64,000 nt of DNA from Cryomorpha sp963741985 (GCA_963741985.1 CAVUKD010000004.1:620001-684000); one strand, 5' to 3'; positions 9,460 to 18,612 are shown, numbered from the stretch's first letter. A program made the numbers and translations. The notes: a model not told the origin generated them from the letters alone.

Positions 9460-9615
9460 CTATAAAAAGTTTGCAATGAGGGTGACAACGAAAACAATCA
9501 AGAAAATATAAAACAGTATTTTAGCAATTCCGGCAAAACCACTTGCCATACCGCCAAAGCCAAGGATGGCCGCTATTAAGGCTAATACTGCGAATACTAT
9601 TACCCAGTGTAACAT
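9460..9615 (-). CDS. DUF1328 (UPF0391) small membrane protein, copy A
   Basis: A 51-residue protein beginning MLHWVIVFAVLALIAAILGF. Two hydrophobic helices are separated by a glycine-rich turn (GFGGMASGFAGIAK), the hallmark of the DUF1328/YtjA family of small inner-membrane proteins of unknown role. It lies 65 bp downstream of a near-identical copy at 9681 in the same orientation. Both are preceded by the same short leader (TTTTTAGTTGGTTAAGTTG on the plus strand), which shows that the duplication included the 5' region. Confidence 0.85.
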   Translation of the reverse strand: MLHWVIVFAVLALIAAILGFGGMASGFAGIAKILFYIFLIVFVVTLIANFL

Positions 9616-9680
9616 AATGTTGTGTTTTTAGTTGGTTAAGTTGAAAAAATCTATCGAATTAAATCTATCGAAAGACTCAG

Positions 9681-9836
9681 TTATAAAAAATTCGCTATCA
9701 GCGTGACAACAAAAATTATTAGAAAAATATAAAAAAGAATTTTGGCAATTCCGGCAAAACCACTTGCCATACCTCCAAATCCAAGAACAGCTGCTAATAA
9801 AGCCAATACTGCGAAAACAATGATCCAAGTTATCAT
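9681..9836 (-). CDS. DUF1328 (UPF0391) small membrane protein, copy B
   Basis: A 51-residue twin of the gene at 9460, differing mainly near the N-terminus (MITWII instead of MLHWVI) and by a few conservative Ile/Val/Leu swaps. I use the ATG at 9836; the frame continues upstream for 12 more codons, but that part is in the conserved leader rather than family sequence. Members of this family are often found near stress genes in other bacteria, but no such context is visible here. Confidence 0.83.
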   Translation of the reverse strand: MITWIIVFAVLALLAAVLGFGGMASGFAGIAKILFYIFLIIFVVTLIANFL

Positions 9837-10224
9837 AACATAAATTTTTAGTTGGTTAAGTTGTTTTAACAATTAAACAAATCAGATACCAAAACCCAAT
9901 ATTTCAAAAAACTAAGAATACTTCTTACATTTTTTGTGGTCATTACGAATTTCTTCAAACACGAACAAATAACTGTTTTAAAGGCAATTAGAACATTATT
10001 ATTTCTCTAATTATTTTTGAATTCTCCATTCCCAATAAGATTGACGGCATTTATCTACACAACAAAGATTGGGGTGCCCGCACAGACAATTGGATACAAA
10101 ATGCTACAAAAGTGTGGACTGAATCCCCCTTCGAAATGAATCTTTGTTGATTTTAAAATATTGGTTTTACATGTGTTTTGTAAAAAATGCATATGCATTC
10201 TTTGAACATAGGGAATGCCGTATT
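9837..10224. other. Intergenic region without a recognisable gene
   Basis: About 390 bp of AT-rich DNA between the DUF1328 pair and the terminator of the next gene. It should contain the promoter of the DUF1328 pair, but I could not place one with confidence. I see no ORF, RNA gene or repeat. Confidence 0.5.
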
Positions 10225-10256
10225 GAAAAAAAAAGGCGACCTCGCGGCCGCCTTTT
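10225..10256 (-). terminator. Terminator of the T9SS glycan-binding-like gene
   Basis: Read on the minus strand, an 11-bp GC-rich stem with one mismatch and a GCGA loop (10231-10256) is followed by a run of nine T. It starts about 25 bp after the stop codon at 10280. Confidence 0.85.
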
Positions 10257-10279
10257 CCATTTATGAAAAAAGGAAATTC

Positions 10280-11986
10280 TTATTCAACCATCAACTTGTA
10301 AACAGCACGCTCATTTTGCTTATTTACAATATTGAGGAAATACAAACCTGAATTTAGATCACTGGTGTTGAGTTCAAATCGAGTTGAATTGATTAGTGTA
10401 TTCGAACGCACAGTTTTACCCGTGATATCAACAATGCTCATTTGTAAATCAAAACCGTTTGGATTTTCGATTGAAATAAATGATTTACCGTTGGTAGGGT
10501 TTGGATAGATAGAAACTTTACCAAGCTTAGCCTCGTCTATACCCACTGAACAGTCTGAGCAGGAGTTGTAACAAACCACATCAAGAACGGCATTCTCCGC
10601 AGTTCGGTCGTAAGTACGGTTGAACCCGCCGATTCCATTACCAACACCACAACCTCCGGCTAAAAAGTCACCTGATTCTTCTATAGTATTTGGATCTCCA
10701 TTAGCAAATTTGTACTGAATTTCAGATGGACCTGAAATATTTTCAACTGTAGCTTCGTACACACCGTCACTATTTGCATCGGTCAATTGAACCGCACCTG
10801 CTTGCCACTGAGGATTTGTAAAGCTACCCATCACCCAAACACCTTCGGGAGCGACTGTTTCGTCCGCCATATTCACGCGGAAAGTAATGTCAGAAGGATC
10901 GGGATTAGGAATGCACTCAGTTGAGCATTGATTAAAGCAGTACGCTGAAATAACCGCATCAGTACCTACTTCCAACGTGCGATTACCATCCACATTACAA
11001 GCAGCCGGAACAGTTTCGCCACCATCCCATGTAAGACCATTTACAAACTTGTACGCGTATGAACCCTGATCTAACATCATAGTCACTTCATAAATTCCAT
11101 CTGCATTATCATCAGTCATGAGTGTAGCTCCGGGAGTCCAATTTTGAAAAGATCCGGCAACACTCACCCCATCGGGGTTTCCACCACCAACACCGTTTAA
11201 ATCGACTTTAAAAGTTACCTCAGTTTGAGGTGCACAAAGACCGCAGGTACCAAAGCAGTAAGAATCAGTAATAACATCTTCTGAAGCAACAGTTACCGCA
11301 CGATTATCACCAACCGCACAATCGGTAGGAACGCTTTCATCATCACCCCAAAAATCGCCGTTCAAAAATTTATAGGCATAAGTCGCATCAGGATCAACAG
11401 ATGCAATATATGCATATTTATCGTCTGAGCTCGAAAACATCAGTGCAAGCTGAGGCGTCCAAACTGGTTCAGAAAAGTCACCAGCCACATGCACTCCAAG
11501 TTCCGAAATAGGAAGTTGATTTGCCATATTCACCTGAAGACGAACCGCAACTTTCCCTGCAGGGGCAGAACCGCTGAACTTAACAGCCGGCAAAATCAAT
11601 CCATTTGGAAGATTTGCGATATCCGCATGCCATGCATTTACATTAAATACACGGTTAGAGTTTCCGCCACCTTTTTGGTTTATTACAGGAATATTCTCAG
11701 GATTGTCCCAATTCGCTCCATTTACAAATTTGTATTCGTACTGACCTACAGTATCCAGCATAACAGTCAAACTATAGATTCCATCTGAGTTATCATCGGT
11801 AAGTTCGGCTGTATCTGGCTGCCAATCACCGGGATACCCCGCCTCCGATTGCCAGTCACCTGCGACATGAACGCCATCCGCAGAAACGGTTTGGTCGGTC
11901 ATATCCACTTGAAAAGTAACACTTACCTGAGCCATCATAGATGCCCCGCAAAATACGGCGAGTGCCATTAAGTAAATTTTCTTCAT
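10280..11986 (-). CDS. Type IX-secreted protein with four repeated CBM/E-set-like modules
   Basis: The 568-residue protein has a signal peptide (about 1-19), four tandem beta-rich modules (about 20-125, 145-245, 255-350, 365-470) and a type IX sorting tail (about 485-568, opening with YPNPTNGKSFISI and ending in a KLMVE strand). Each module repeats the pattern VxFxVDM, VAGDW/VAGSF, DDNSDGIY, YEYKFVNG and xxxVPxxC. This resembles starch-binding CBM20-like or related immunoglobulin-like sheets, judged from motif spacing rather than a search. Its place beside a GH13 amylase and a maltose transporter suggests a surface glucan-binding protein. It is divergent from the GH13 gene at 12094. Confidence 0.82.
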   Translation of the reverse strand: MKKIYLMALAVFCGASMMAQVSVTFQVDMTDQTVSADGVHVAGDWQSEAGYPGDWQPDTAELTDDNSDGIYSLTVMLDTVGQYEYKFVNGANWDNPENIPVINQKGGGNSNRVFNVNAWHADIANLPNGLILPAVKFSGSAPAGKVAVRLQVNMANQLPISELGVHVAGDFSEPVWTPQLALMFSSSDDKYAYIASVDPDATYAYKFLNGDFWGDDESVPTDCAVGDNRAVTVASEDVITDSYCFGTCGLCAPQTEVTFKVDLNGVGGGNPDGVSVAGSFQNWTPGATLMTDDNADGIYEVTMMLDQGSYAYKFVNGLTWDGGETVPAACNVDGNRTLEVGTDAVISAYCFNQCSTECIPNPDPSDITFRVNMADETVAPEGVWVMGSFTNPQWQAGAVQLTDANSDGVYEATVENISGPSEIQYKFANGDPNTIEESGDFLAGGCGVGNGIGGFNRTYDRTAENAVLDVVCYNSCSDCSVGIDEAKLGKVSIYPNPTNGKSFISIENPNGFDLQMSIVDITGKTVRSNTLINSTRFELNTSDLNSGLYFLNIVNKQNERAVYKLMVE

Positions 11987-12018
11987 AATTGTGTTGTTTA
12001 GAATTTCATTAAAGAGTT

Positions 12019-12035
12019 ATTGTACTTTTGACACT
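12019..12035. promoter_or_regulatory. Candidate sugar-regulon operator (weak copy)
   Basis: On the minus strand it reads AGTGTCAAAAGTACAAT. It shares the AGTGTCA start and TACA core with the element at 15359-15375 and the AGTGT half-site of the palindrome at 27272-27288. It lies between the divergent T9SS glycan-binding gene and the GH13 gene. Confidence 0.3.
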
Positions 12036-12093
12036 AACAAAATTAAACTAATTTAATTACCTTCAATAATTATTGACTATCAAATTCCGAATA

Positions 12094-13983
12094 ATGCCAT
12101 ATAAAACTGATTATCATATATTTAAAATTGTTAAAAACCTTGGATTCTTAAGTGCTTATATGCTCTTTTCGTTTTCGGGATTTAGTCAGAACGGTACGTA
12201 TCAAAGCCAAACAAAATCATTTTTGAATGTTGATCCACCAAGTTGGTGGGTAGGTATGTCCGATCAAAACCTTCAAATTTTAATCCATCAACAGAATATA
12301 GGATCGAATACATTTTCGCTGGAGAAAAATGGCGATGGAGTGCAATTAGAAGATGTTGAACTATTCCCTAATTCGAACTATGCGCTCCTCAACCTTTCCA
12401 TTTCTGAAAAGGCAGTTGCTCAAACTTTCCTTATAAAAAGCCAAGGAAAAGCTGGTGTATTCACCATTCCCTATACGCTCAATGATCGAAAATCACATAA
12501 ACGTGGGATAGATCAAAAAGATATTATCTACCTTATTACACCTGATCGATTTGCGAATGGAGATTCGTCAAACGACAGTTTTACTGGTATGAATGAGACA
12601 GGTATTGACCGCAAAGAGCCTTATGCCCGTCACGGGGGGGATATTCAGGGAATAATCGATCATCTGGGATATATTAATGATTTAGGAATGACAGCGATCT
12701 GGCCAAATCCTCTTCTAGAAAACAACCAACCGTTGGAGTCTTACCATGGATATGCCTTTACCGATTATTACAAAATCGATCCGCGATTCGGAACGAATGA
12801 ACTTTATGGCGCCTTATCTGATTCACTGCACCAACGCAATATGAAACTTATACAGGACGTGGTTTACAACCATATAGGAAATAAACATTATTTATACCGC
12901 GATATCCCGGATTCTTCCTGGTTTCATTTTTGGGACACCTATACCAAAACGAACTATCGCGCTCCGGTTTTAATGGATCCGCATGCTTCCGATAACGACA
13001 AAAAACAGATGACCGATGGGTGGTTTGATAAACACCTGCCCGACTTGAATCAGCAGAATGAAGTGCTTGCGAAATATCTTGTTCAGCAAACCCTCTGGTG
13101 GATTGAGAAATATCAAATCGACGCCTTACGTATTGACACGTATGCCTATTGCGATCAGGAATTTATGCGCTACTGGGGAAAAGAAGTTAAAGAAGCATTT
13201 CCGGATATTTTTCTCTTTGCCGAAACGTGGGTTCACGGTCCCACAGTTCAGGGATATTTTCAGGGAGATGCGCTTGCCCCAGAGCCAAATTATCTCGACG
13301 GGCTTACAGATTTTCAAACGTATTATGCTATTAACGATGCACTCACCAAAGAACAAGGTTGGACGGAAGGCATCAACAAACTCTATTACACATTGGCTGC
13401 TGACTACATATACCCCCACACCGAAAATCTGGTGACTTTTCTTGACAATCACGATTTGGCGCGTGCTTTTGGATATTACAAAACAGACTTACGTAAAATG
13501 AAAATCGCGTTGACGCTGCTTTATACGTTGCGTGGAATTCCGAGTGTGTATTACGGCACCGAAATACGTATGAAAGAGACGGATGGGCACGGTAAAATTC
13601 GCGAAGATTTCCCGGGTGGCTGGCCAACGGATACTATCAATAAATTTTTGCCGGAAGGCCGAACAGCCGCAGATAATGAAATCGTAAAAGAAATGCGTCA
13701 ATTAGCATCCTTACGCAAAAATAATCCTGCTATATATGAAGGTACGCTCACGCAATACGTTCCTGTGAAAGGTCTGTATGTATATTTTCGCAAAAGCGGA
13801 GACGACTTAATAATGGTGCTTATAAATTCAAGTGAGGAAACCAGAACGGCACCTTCTTCAAAATTTGATGAATTTCTCAAAGGCAAAAAGAATTTCGAAA
13901 ACCTGGACGGAAAATCGAGTGCCATTGGCGACAGCCTCGATGTTCCTGCTATGACTTCACAAATCAGATTTGTAAAGAATTAA
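12094..13983 (+). CDS. Secreted GH13 alpha-amylase family enzyme (neopullulanase/SusA-like)
   Basis: I take the ATG at 12094 (629 aa); the frame opens with a TTG 21 bp earlier. A signal peptide (about 10-34, ending GFSQ) leads into an N-terminal beta domain like the cyclomaltodextrinase N-domain (about 40-130), the (beta/alpha)8 barrel (about 145-540) and a C-terminal beta domain. The GH13 catalytic set is intact: nucleophile Asp348 (ALRIDTYAY), acid/base Glu377 (FAETW) and Asp451 (FLDNHD). It should cut alpha-1,4 glucans into short maltodextrins outside the cytoplasm. It converges with the transporter gene, sharing stop-codon bases. Confidence 0.9.
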   Translation: MPYKTDYHIFKIVKNLGFLSAYMLFSFSGFSQNGTYQSQTKSFLNVDPPSWWVGMSDQNLQILIHQQNIGSNTFSLEKNGDGVQLEDVELFPNSNYALLNLSISEKAVAQTFLIKSQGKAGVFTIPYTLNDRKSHKRGIDQKDIIYLITPDRFANGDSSNDSFTGMNETGIDRKEPYARHGGDIQGIIDHLGYINDLGMTAIWPNPLLENNQPLESYHGYAFTDYYKIDPRFGTNELYGALSDSLHQRNMKLIQDVVYNHIGNKHYLYRDIPDSSWFHFWDTYTKTNYRAPVLMDPHASDNDKKQMTDGWFDKHLPDLNQQNEVLAKYLVQQTLWWIEKYQIDALRIDTYAYCDQEFMRYWGKEVKEAFPDIFLFAETWVHGPTVQGYFQGDALAPEPNYLDGLTDFQTYYAINDALTKEQGWTEGINKLYYTLAADYIYPHTENLVTFLDNHDLARAFGYYKTDLRKMKIALTLLYTLRGIPSVYYGTEIRMKETDGHGKIREDFPGGWPTDTINKFLPEGRTAADNEIVKEMRQLASLRKNNPAIYEGTLTQYVPVKGLYVYFRKSGDDLIMVLINSSEETRTAPSSKFDEFLKGKKNFENLDGKSSAIGDSLDVPAMTSQIRFVKN

Positions 13984-15314
13984 GCAACTACCCCTTTTTT
14001 CACCACAGCCTGTTTGTCATTATCTTTTACCAAGAGTGAAAACAGACCGGCGATAAACATGGCTACCCCACCCACAATCAAAGCATAAATAGCGTCATCA
14101 GCAAAGAATGTCCTTAAGATGTAGCCCAAAATTCCGGCAGCAACGATTTGTGGAATGACAATAAAGAAATTGAAAACACCCATAAAATATCCCATTTTAT
14201 CAGCTGGAAGTGTACTGGAAAGCATGGCATACGGCATCGAAAGAATACTCGACCAGGCAATTCCTACCCCGACCATCGAAAGTACCAACATAGTTGGATC
14301 GGTGATATAAAAGATCGAAATTAGTCCAAGTCCACCGGCAAAAAGACAGAGCATGTGGGTTACTTTTCGAGAGGTATATCGCGCTATTACAGGCAGAGCA
14401 AATGCAAAAATCGCAGCTACTCCATTATAAATTGCGAATAATACGCCTACCCAATCTGCGCCTTCATTGAAAATCGAAGAAGTAGGATCTTCGGTGCCAT
14501 AGATATGACTCGTAACGGCTCCGGTTGTATAAATCCACATCGCAAATAATGCAAACCAAGAAAAAAACTGAACCACGGCAAGCTGAACCATAGACTTGGG
14601 CATCGAAAAAATACCCTTAAAAGCCTCAATCAAATCACTAAACACTCCCTTTCGCTTAGCTTTTGCAGCCAAAAAAGCTTCCATGTCCTCAGGTGGATAT
14701 TCGGTAGATCTAACCACTGTCCAAATTACCGCTCCTAAAAAAGCAACCGCCCCGATATAAAATGACCAACGAACTGAATCTGGAATGATTCCTTCGGGAG
14801 CGGTATTGCTTACGCCAAACCAATTGGTAAAAATATAAGGTAACATCGAAGCCACGACAGCACCAGTTCCGATAAAGAAACTTTGCATTGCAAACCCTTT
14901 GGTACGCTGATCGTTCGGAAGTTTATCGCCTACAAAAGCACGAAAGGGTTCCATCGAAACGTTGATTGAACCATCCATTAGCCAGAGCATACCTGCCGCA
15001 ACCCACAAGGTGGGGCTATTTGGCATCATGATTAATGCAATAGACGCCAAAATTGCACCAGATAGGAAGAAAGGACGTCTTCTTCCAAGTCTATTCCAGG
15101 TTCGATCGCTGTAATAACCGATAATGGGCTGAACTAGGAGTCCAGTTATAGGAGCTGCAAGCCACAAAATGGGCAACGTATCCTGGCTGGCTCCTAAAGT
15201 TGTGAAAATCCGGCTGACATTGGCATTCTGGAGAGCGAATCCAAACTGAATTCCCAGAAATCCAAAACTCATATTCCAAATTTCCCAAAAGGAAAGGTGT
15301 GGCTTTCGCTCCAT
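13980..15314 (-). CDS. SLC45-like MFS sugar (maltose) transporter
   Basis: The 444-residue protein has about 12 hydrophobic segments, with the MFS loop 2-3 signature visible as DRTWNRLGRRRPF and a long central cytoplasmic loop (about residues 210-230). The opening PHLSFWEIWNMSFGFLGIQ and the LLVQPIIGYYSD segment are typical of the SLC45/glycoside-pentoside-hexuronide-like transporters that Bacteroidota carry next to GH13 and GH65 genes. It probably moves maltose or short maltodextrins across the inner membrane for the cytoplasmic phosphorylase encoded at 22403. A candidate operator lies 45 bp upstream of its start. Confidence 0.88.
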   Translation of the reverse strand: MERKPHLSFWEIWNMSFGFLGIQFGFALQNANVSRIFTTLGASQDTLPILWLAAPITGLLVQPIIGYYSDRTWNRLGRRRPFFLSGAILASIALIMMPNSPTLWVAAGMLWLMDGSINVSMEPFRAFVGDKLPNDQRTKGFAMQSFFIGTGAVVASMLPYIFTNWFGVSNTAPEGIIPDSVRWSFYIGAVAFLGAVIWTVVRSTEYPPEDMEAFLAAKAKRKGVFSDLIEAFKGIFSMPKSMVQLAVVQFFSWFALFAMWIYTTGAVTSHIYGTEDPTSSIFNEGADWVGVLFAIYNGVAAIFAFALPVIARYTSRKVTHMLCLFAGGLGLISIFYITDPTMLVLSMVGVGIAWSSILSMPYAMLSSTLPADKMGYFMGVFNFFIVIPQIVAAGILGYILRTFFADDAIYALIVGGVAMFIAGLFSLLVKDNDKQAVVKKGVVA

Positions 15315-15358
15315 AACTTTATAACTAAAATGCCCGGCAAGTTAGAAAAAAATGAATA

Positions 15359-15375
15359 AGTGTCATATATACACG
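15359..15375. promoter_or_regulatory. Candidate sugar-regulon operator upstream of the transporter
   Basis: AGTGTCATATATACACG, with inverted arms GTGT and ACAC, is very similar in form to AGTGTAAATATAACACT at 27272-27288 in front of pfkA and the Nudix regulator gene. It is placed where a promoter of the minus-strand transporter gene is expected. Confidence 0.4.
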
Positions 15376-15390
15376 AATTCAAATAAATGA

Positions 15391-15421
15391 AAAAAAAATG
15401 GCGGCTCTTTCGAGTCGCCAT
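15391..15421 (-). terminator. Terminator of the second T9SS-protein gene
   Basis: Read on the minus strand, a 10-bp stem (ATGGCGACTC with GAGCCGCCAT, one wobble, 4-nt loop) is followed by a T-run. It sits 22 bp after the stop codon at 15444. Confidence 0.85.
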
Positions 15422-15443
15422 CAGAGTTAACCAGCTCTGTGAA

Positions 15444-16892
15444 TTATTTTAATTTCATTACCCGTGCTGTCTGTACTCCACCGTTGTGGTGGAATTGAAA
15501 AACATATTTTCCAGCCGGTCTATTTGCCAAATTATATGCTACTTCTCTTGTACTGCTAAATTCCTTAATATCGACTTGGGTACCATTTCCGTTAAACACG
15601 CGGTAATATCCCGCTCTGTTTGTGTTGAATTTAAATGCTACTCGTCCTACTGTGGGATTTGGATATACAAAAATTGCAGGAGATACCGGACTTTTCAAAG
15701 CTGAGAAAACACCTAAAGTTCCTTGCAACTTCACATCGTCGAGCAATACGAAACTACCATCTTTAGGAGTATTTCCCTCTGCTTGGCTACTTGACTTAAA
15801 CTCGATAGCCATATAATTTGCAGTAGTCATATTTTCTTCAAGATCCTGAAGAAAATTATATTCCATAAGAGAGTAATTCTCATTTGGCTCAAGATCCAAA
15901 GTCTTGTCATAAACTTGGGTAAAGGAGTCGCCATCTTGTTGGTAAAAGATAATATGTGCCTCTCCATGGTCGTCTTGACCGGAGTAGTAATATCGAAAGC
16001 TAAGCATGGAAGATTCATCATCCAATTGAATCGTAGGTACAATTTCATCCTCGTAAAGATCGCCCATCAAAAGATATCCAACATCTACATTGTCATTACG
16101 TAGAGTAGAGAATAATTTTAGTGCAAAAGAACCTTCAAATTCATTGATTGATTTTCTAAAATTTAATTCGAACGGTTTTACATCTACATAACAATCAGAG
16201 GGTATCATAATAGAGGGCACATACGACCATTGTTCGAAATCTCCACTTGGTACGACATCTGAAGTTCCAAGGAATTTAATATTATCCACGTCAATATAAG
16301 AACCTAAAGCAAAAGGGCTATCGCTGTTCATTACATCGGCTGATGCAATCCCGATAACACATTGATCTGGGTTAACACCCAGTGGGGTTTCAAAGTCGAA
16401 ATGGACATTGTTCCAATCCTGAGACCCAGTAATCGGAAAAAAATAGGTACCCTGACCATAATTTCCTTCACCCACCAATTCACCTTGATTTTTAAACTGA
16501 ACAATGACAAATCCTTCGGAATTATCGACCATATCGTATTTCAAATCCATAGAAATACCACTGATTTGGCTATCCGTTACCGGAAATCCACCGGCAAATA
16601 AACCGTTCTCATCCGGTGTTTTTCCAAATAAGAAATATCCGGGTTGCACTTGGTTTGTACCCATAATGTTTTCAATGTGCATTACATTGCCTCCATCGAC
16701 GGGCATTTTATAAACATTCAGCAATCCGTTATCGAAAAAAGTCTCATAATTGGAACTGAAGGTATTTGTTCCTACGCCGGGGTGTTGAAAAAGGATCATT
16801 TTAGTCCAGTTTTCAAATTGACCATTGCTAATTTGAGCAGAGCTTGAAAAAGCATAAGCGCAAAGAAAGAGAGGGAGTATAAGTTTCTTCAT
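15444..16892 (-). CDS. Type IX-secreted protein with two similar beta-rich domains, function unknown
   Basis: I use the Met codon at 16892 (482 aa), because it begins a standard signal peptide (MKKLILPLFL to about residue 20); the open frame runs ten codons further upstream. Two domains begin with matching NGQFENW and SGDFEQW motifs (about residues 22-215 and 225-400), followed by a short linker and a type IX sorting tail (about 412-482, VYPNPTVGRVAFKF opening). The FENW-type start is seen in carbohydrate-associated jelly-roll-like domains of Bacteroidota, but I cannot assign a family. Its position beside the maltodextrin genes suggests, without proof, a surface role in glycan capture. Confidence 0.75.
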   Translation of the reverse strand: MKKLILPLFLCAYAFSSSAQISNGQFENWTKMILFQHPGVGTNTFSSNYETFFDNGLLNVYKMPVDGGNVMHIENIMGTNQVQPGYFLFGKTPDENGLFAGGFPVTDSQISGISMDLKYDMVDNSEGFVIVQFKNQGELVGEGNYGQGTYFFPITGSQDWNNVHFDFETPLGVNPDQCVIGIASADVMNSDSPFALGSYIDVDNIKFLGTSDVVPSGDFEQWSYVPSIMIPSDCYVDVKPFELNFRKSINEFEGSFALKLFSTLRNDNVDVGYLLMGDLYEDEIVPTIQLDDESSMLSFRYYYSGQDDHGEAHIIFYQQDGDSFTQVYDKTLDLEPNENYSLMEYNFLQDLEENMTTANYMAIEFKSSSQAEGNTPKDGSFVLLDDVKLQGTLGVFSALKSPVSPAIFVYPNPTVGRVAFKFNTNRAGYYRVFNGNGTQVDIKEFSSTREVAYNLANRPAGKYVFQFHHNGGVQTARVMKLK

Positions 16893-17056
16893 CCTTTCGG
16901 GGGTTTTGTTTTTCTGTTTCATAGCCCATAGCAGGCTACCTGTTTGTGAGGATGTACGAAACTATCCGAATGAATGTTACAAATCTGAAAAAAACGGCTT
17001 TAAGATTACTAACATTTCAGCTGCTTACGCAAAAGGATTAGAATTATATTAAAATC

Positions 17057-17097
17057 AAAAAAAAACTGCGCAAAAGACAACAGTCCTTATGCGCAGC
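17057..17097 (-). terminator. Terminator of the glycolysis/maltodextrin operon
   Basis: On the minus strand, a hairpin with CTGCGCA arms and an imperfect inner stem is followed by a run of nine T. It is 60 bp after the fba stop codon at 17157 and so closes the long operon that begins at pfkA. Confidence 0.78.
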
Positions 17098-17156
17098 TTA
17101 TTATAACAGATTGGAGCTTTCCATTTGAGGGAAGTCCGATCTATGTTTTACTCTAA

Positions 17157-18227
17157 CTATGCGTTTTTGTTGATACAATTAAGATCCTCGAAAGCAATTT
17201 TCAGACGTGCGACAAAGGACTCCTCACCTTTGCGCAACCATCCCCGAGGATCGTAATATTTTTTATTGGGTTTGTCATCTCCTTCGGGATTTCCTATTTG
17301 ACTTTGAAGATAACCTTCGTTGGCTTTGTAGAAATTCTTAATTCCATCCCAAAAAGCCCATTGCATATCGGTATCGATATTCATTTTAATGGCACCGTAT
17401 GAAATGGCTTCACGAATATCTTTCTGCGAAGAGCCACTTCCACCATGAAAAACGAAGTTCACGGGTTGAGCACCGGTATTGAATTTCTTTTGGATATAAT
17501 CCTGAGAATTTTTGAGAATAATTGGTTTGAGAGAAACATTCCCCGGTTTATAAACTCCATGAACATTTCCAAAAGCAGCAGCAATAGTGAAATTGTCAGA
17601 AATAGCTTTGAGTTTCTCATAGGCATATGCCACCTCTTCTGGCTGGGTATAGAGTTTCGAGCTGTCTACGCCGGAATTATCCACTCCGTCTTCTTCACCA
17701 CCAGTCACTCCCAATTCTATTTCGAGGGTCATGCCCATTTTGTTCATTCGCTCGAAATACTTCGCGCTGATTTCGATATTTTCTTCGATAGGTTCTTCGC
17801 TGAGATCCAGCATATGTGAACTATAGAGCGGTTGGCCGTTTTTCTTAAAAAATTGTTCACCCGCATCGAGCAAGCCATCGATCCAAGGAAGCAATTTTTT
17901 TGCAGCATGATCCGTGTGTAAAACGACGGACACTCCGTAGGCTTTTGCCATTTCATGCACATGAAGGGCACCGCTAATTCCTCCGGCGATGGCACCTTTT
18001 TGGTTTTCATTACTCAGTGCTTTTCCACCAAAGAAATGCGCTCCTCCATTAGAAAATTGAATAATCACGGGAGAATTAAGATCCCGAGCAGTTTCCATTA
18101 CAGCATTTACTGAATCTGTTCCGATTACGTTTACCGCTGGAAGGGCGAAATCATTTTGATTTGCATAATTAAACAGGTCGGTAACTTCCTGTCCATGAAG
18201 TACGCCTGAACGAAATTTTTTACTCAT
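17157..18227 (-). CDS. fbaA: Class II fructose-bisphosphate aldolase
   Basis: The 356-residue protein (ATG at 18227; a GTG codon lies directly before it) matches the length and order of class IIa aldolases such as E. coli FbaA. The catalytic Asp106 and zinc-ligand His107 are in VVLHTDHAAKK. The acidic EIELGVTGGEEDGVDNSG segment and the FHGGSGSS phosphate-binding loop are present. It cleaves fructose-1,6-bisphosphate to glyceraldehyde-3-phosphate and dihydroxyacetone phosphate in the cytoplasm. It is the last gene of the operon, 13 bp after mgsA, which uses one of its products. Confidence 0.95.
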   Translation of the reverse strand: MSKKFRSGVLHGQEVTDLFNYANQNDFALPAVNVIGTDSVNAVMETARDLNSPVIIQFSNGGAHFFGGKALSNENQKGAIAGGISGALHVHEMAKAYGVSVVLHTDHAAKKLLPWIDGLLDAGEQFFKKNGQPLYSSHMLDLSEEPIEENIEISAKYFERMNKMGMTLEIELGVTGGEEDGVDNSGVDSSKLYTQPEEVAYAYEKLKAISDNFTIAAAFGNVHGVYKPGNVSLKPIILKNSQDYIQKKFNTGAQPVNFVFHGGSGSSQKDIREAISYGAIKMNIDTDMQWAFWDGIKNFYKANEGYLQSQIGNPEGDDKPNKKYYDPRGWLRKGEESFVARLKIAFEDLNCINKNA

Positions 18228-18240
18228 CACACTAATCTTT

Positions 18241-18612
18241 TTAGGCTTTTTCGAAGCCTTTCATTATTAATTCGGCCGTCGCCGGATTTGTTGCCAAAGG
18301 TACATCATGCACATCACATAACCGCATTAACATGGCAATATCAGGTTCATGTGGATGCCTATCGAGAGGATCTCGAAAAAAGAAAACAGCATTTATTTCT
18401 CCTTCGGTAACCATTGCGGCTATTTGGGCATCCCCGCCACGGGGACCGGAAGCCACTTTTCGAACTTCGAGGCCAGCACGCTCAACATGTGTTCCGGTAG
18501 TTCCTGTCGCTACCAGTTTTACATCATTGCTCTTCAAAAAATCGTGATGGTCAGTAAGAAAACGAACCATCTCCGCTTTCTTACCATCGTGTGCTATTAT
18601 TGCGAGCTTCAT
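18241..18612 (-). CDS. mgsA: Methylglyoxal synthase
   Basis: The 123-residue protein (ATG at 18612, not the TTG three codons upstream) carries the full MgsA signature: AHD (His8), ATGTTGTH, SGPRGGD (Asp61), FFRDPLD (Asp81) and HPHEPD (His88, Asp91). These correspond to E. coli His19, Asp71, Asp91, His98 and Asp101. It is shorter than the 152-residue E. coli enzyme because it lacks the N- and C-terminal extensions. It converts dihydroxyacetone phosphate to methylglyoxal and phosphate, a bypass that relieves sugar-phosphate build-up. It sits between a GH13 gene and fba in one operon. Confidence 0.95.
   Translation of the reverse strand: MKLAIIAHDGKKAEMVRFLTDHHDFLKSNDVKLVATGTTGTHVERAGLEVRKVASGPRGGDAQIAAMVTEGEINAVFFFRDPLDRHPHEPDIAMLMRLCDVHDVPLATNPATAELIMKGFEKA

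Noticed and set aside
17445..17819. A 124-codon frame antisense to the aldolase gene
   Set aside because: It is a shadow of a highly conserved gene with biased codons and has no recognisable domain.
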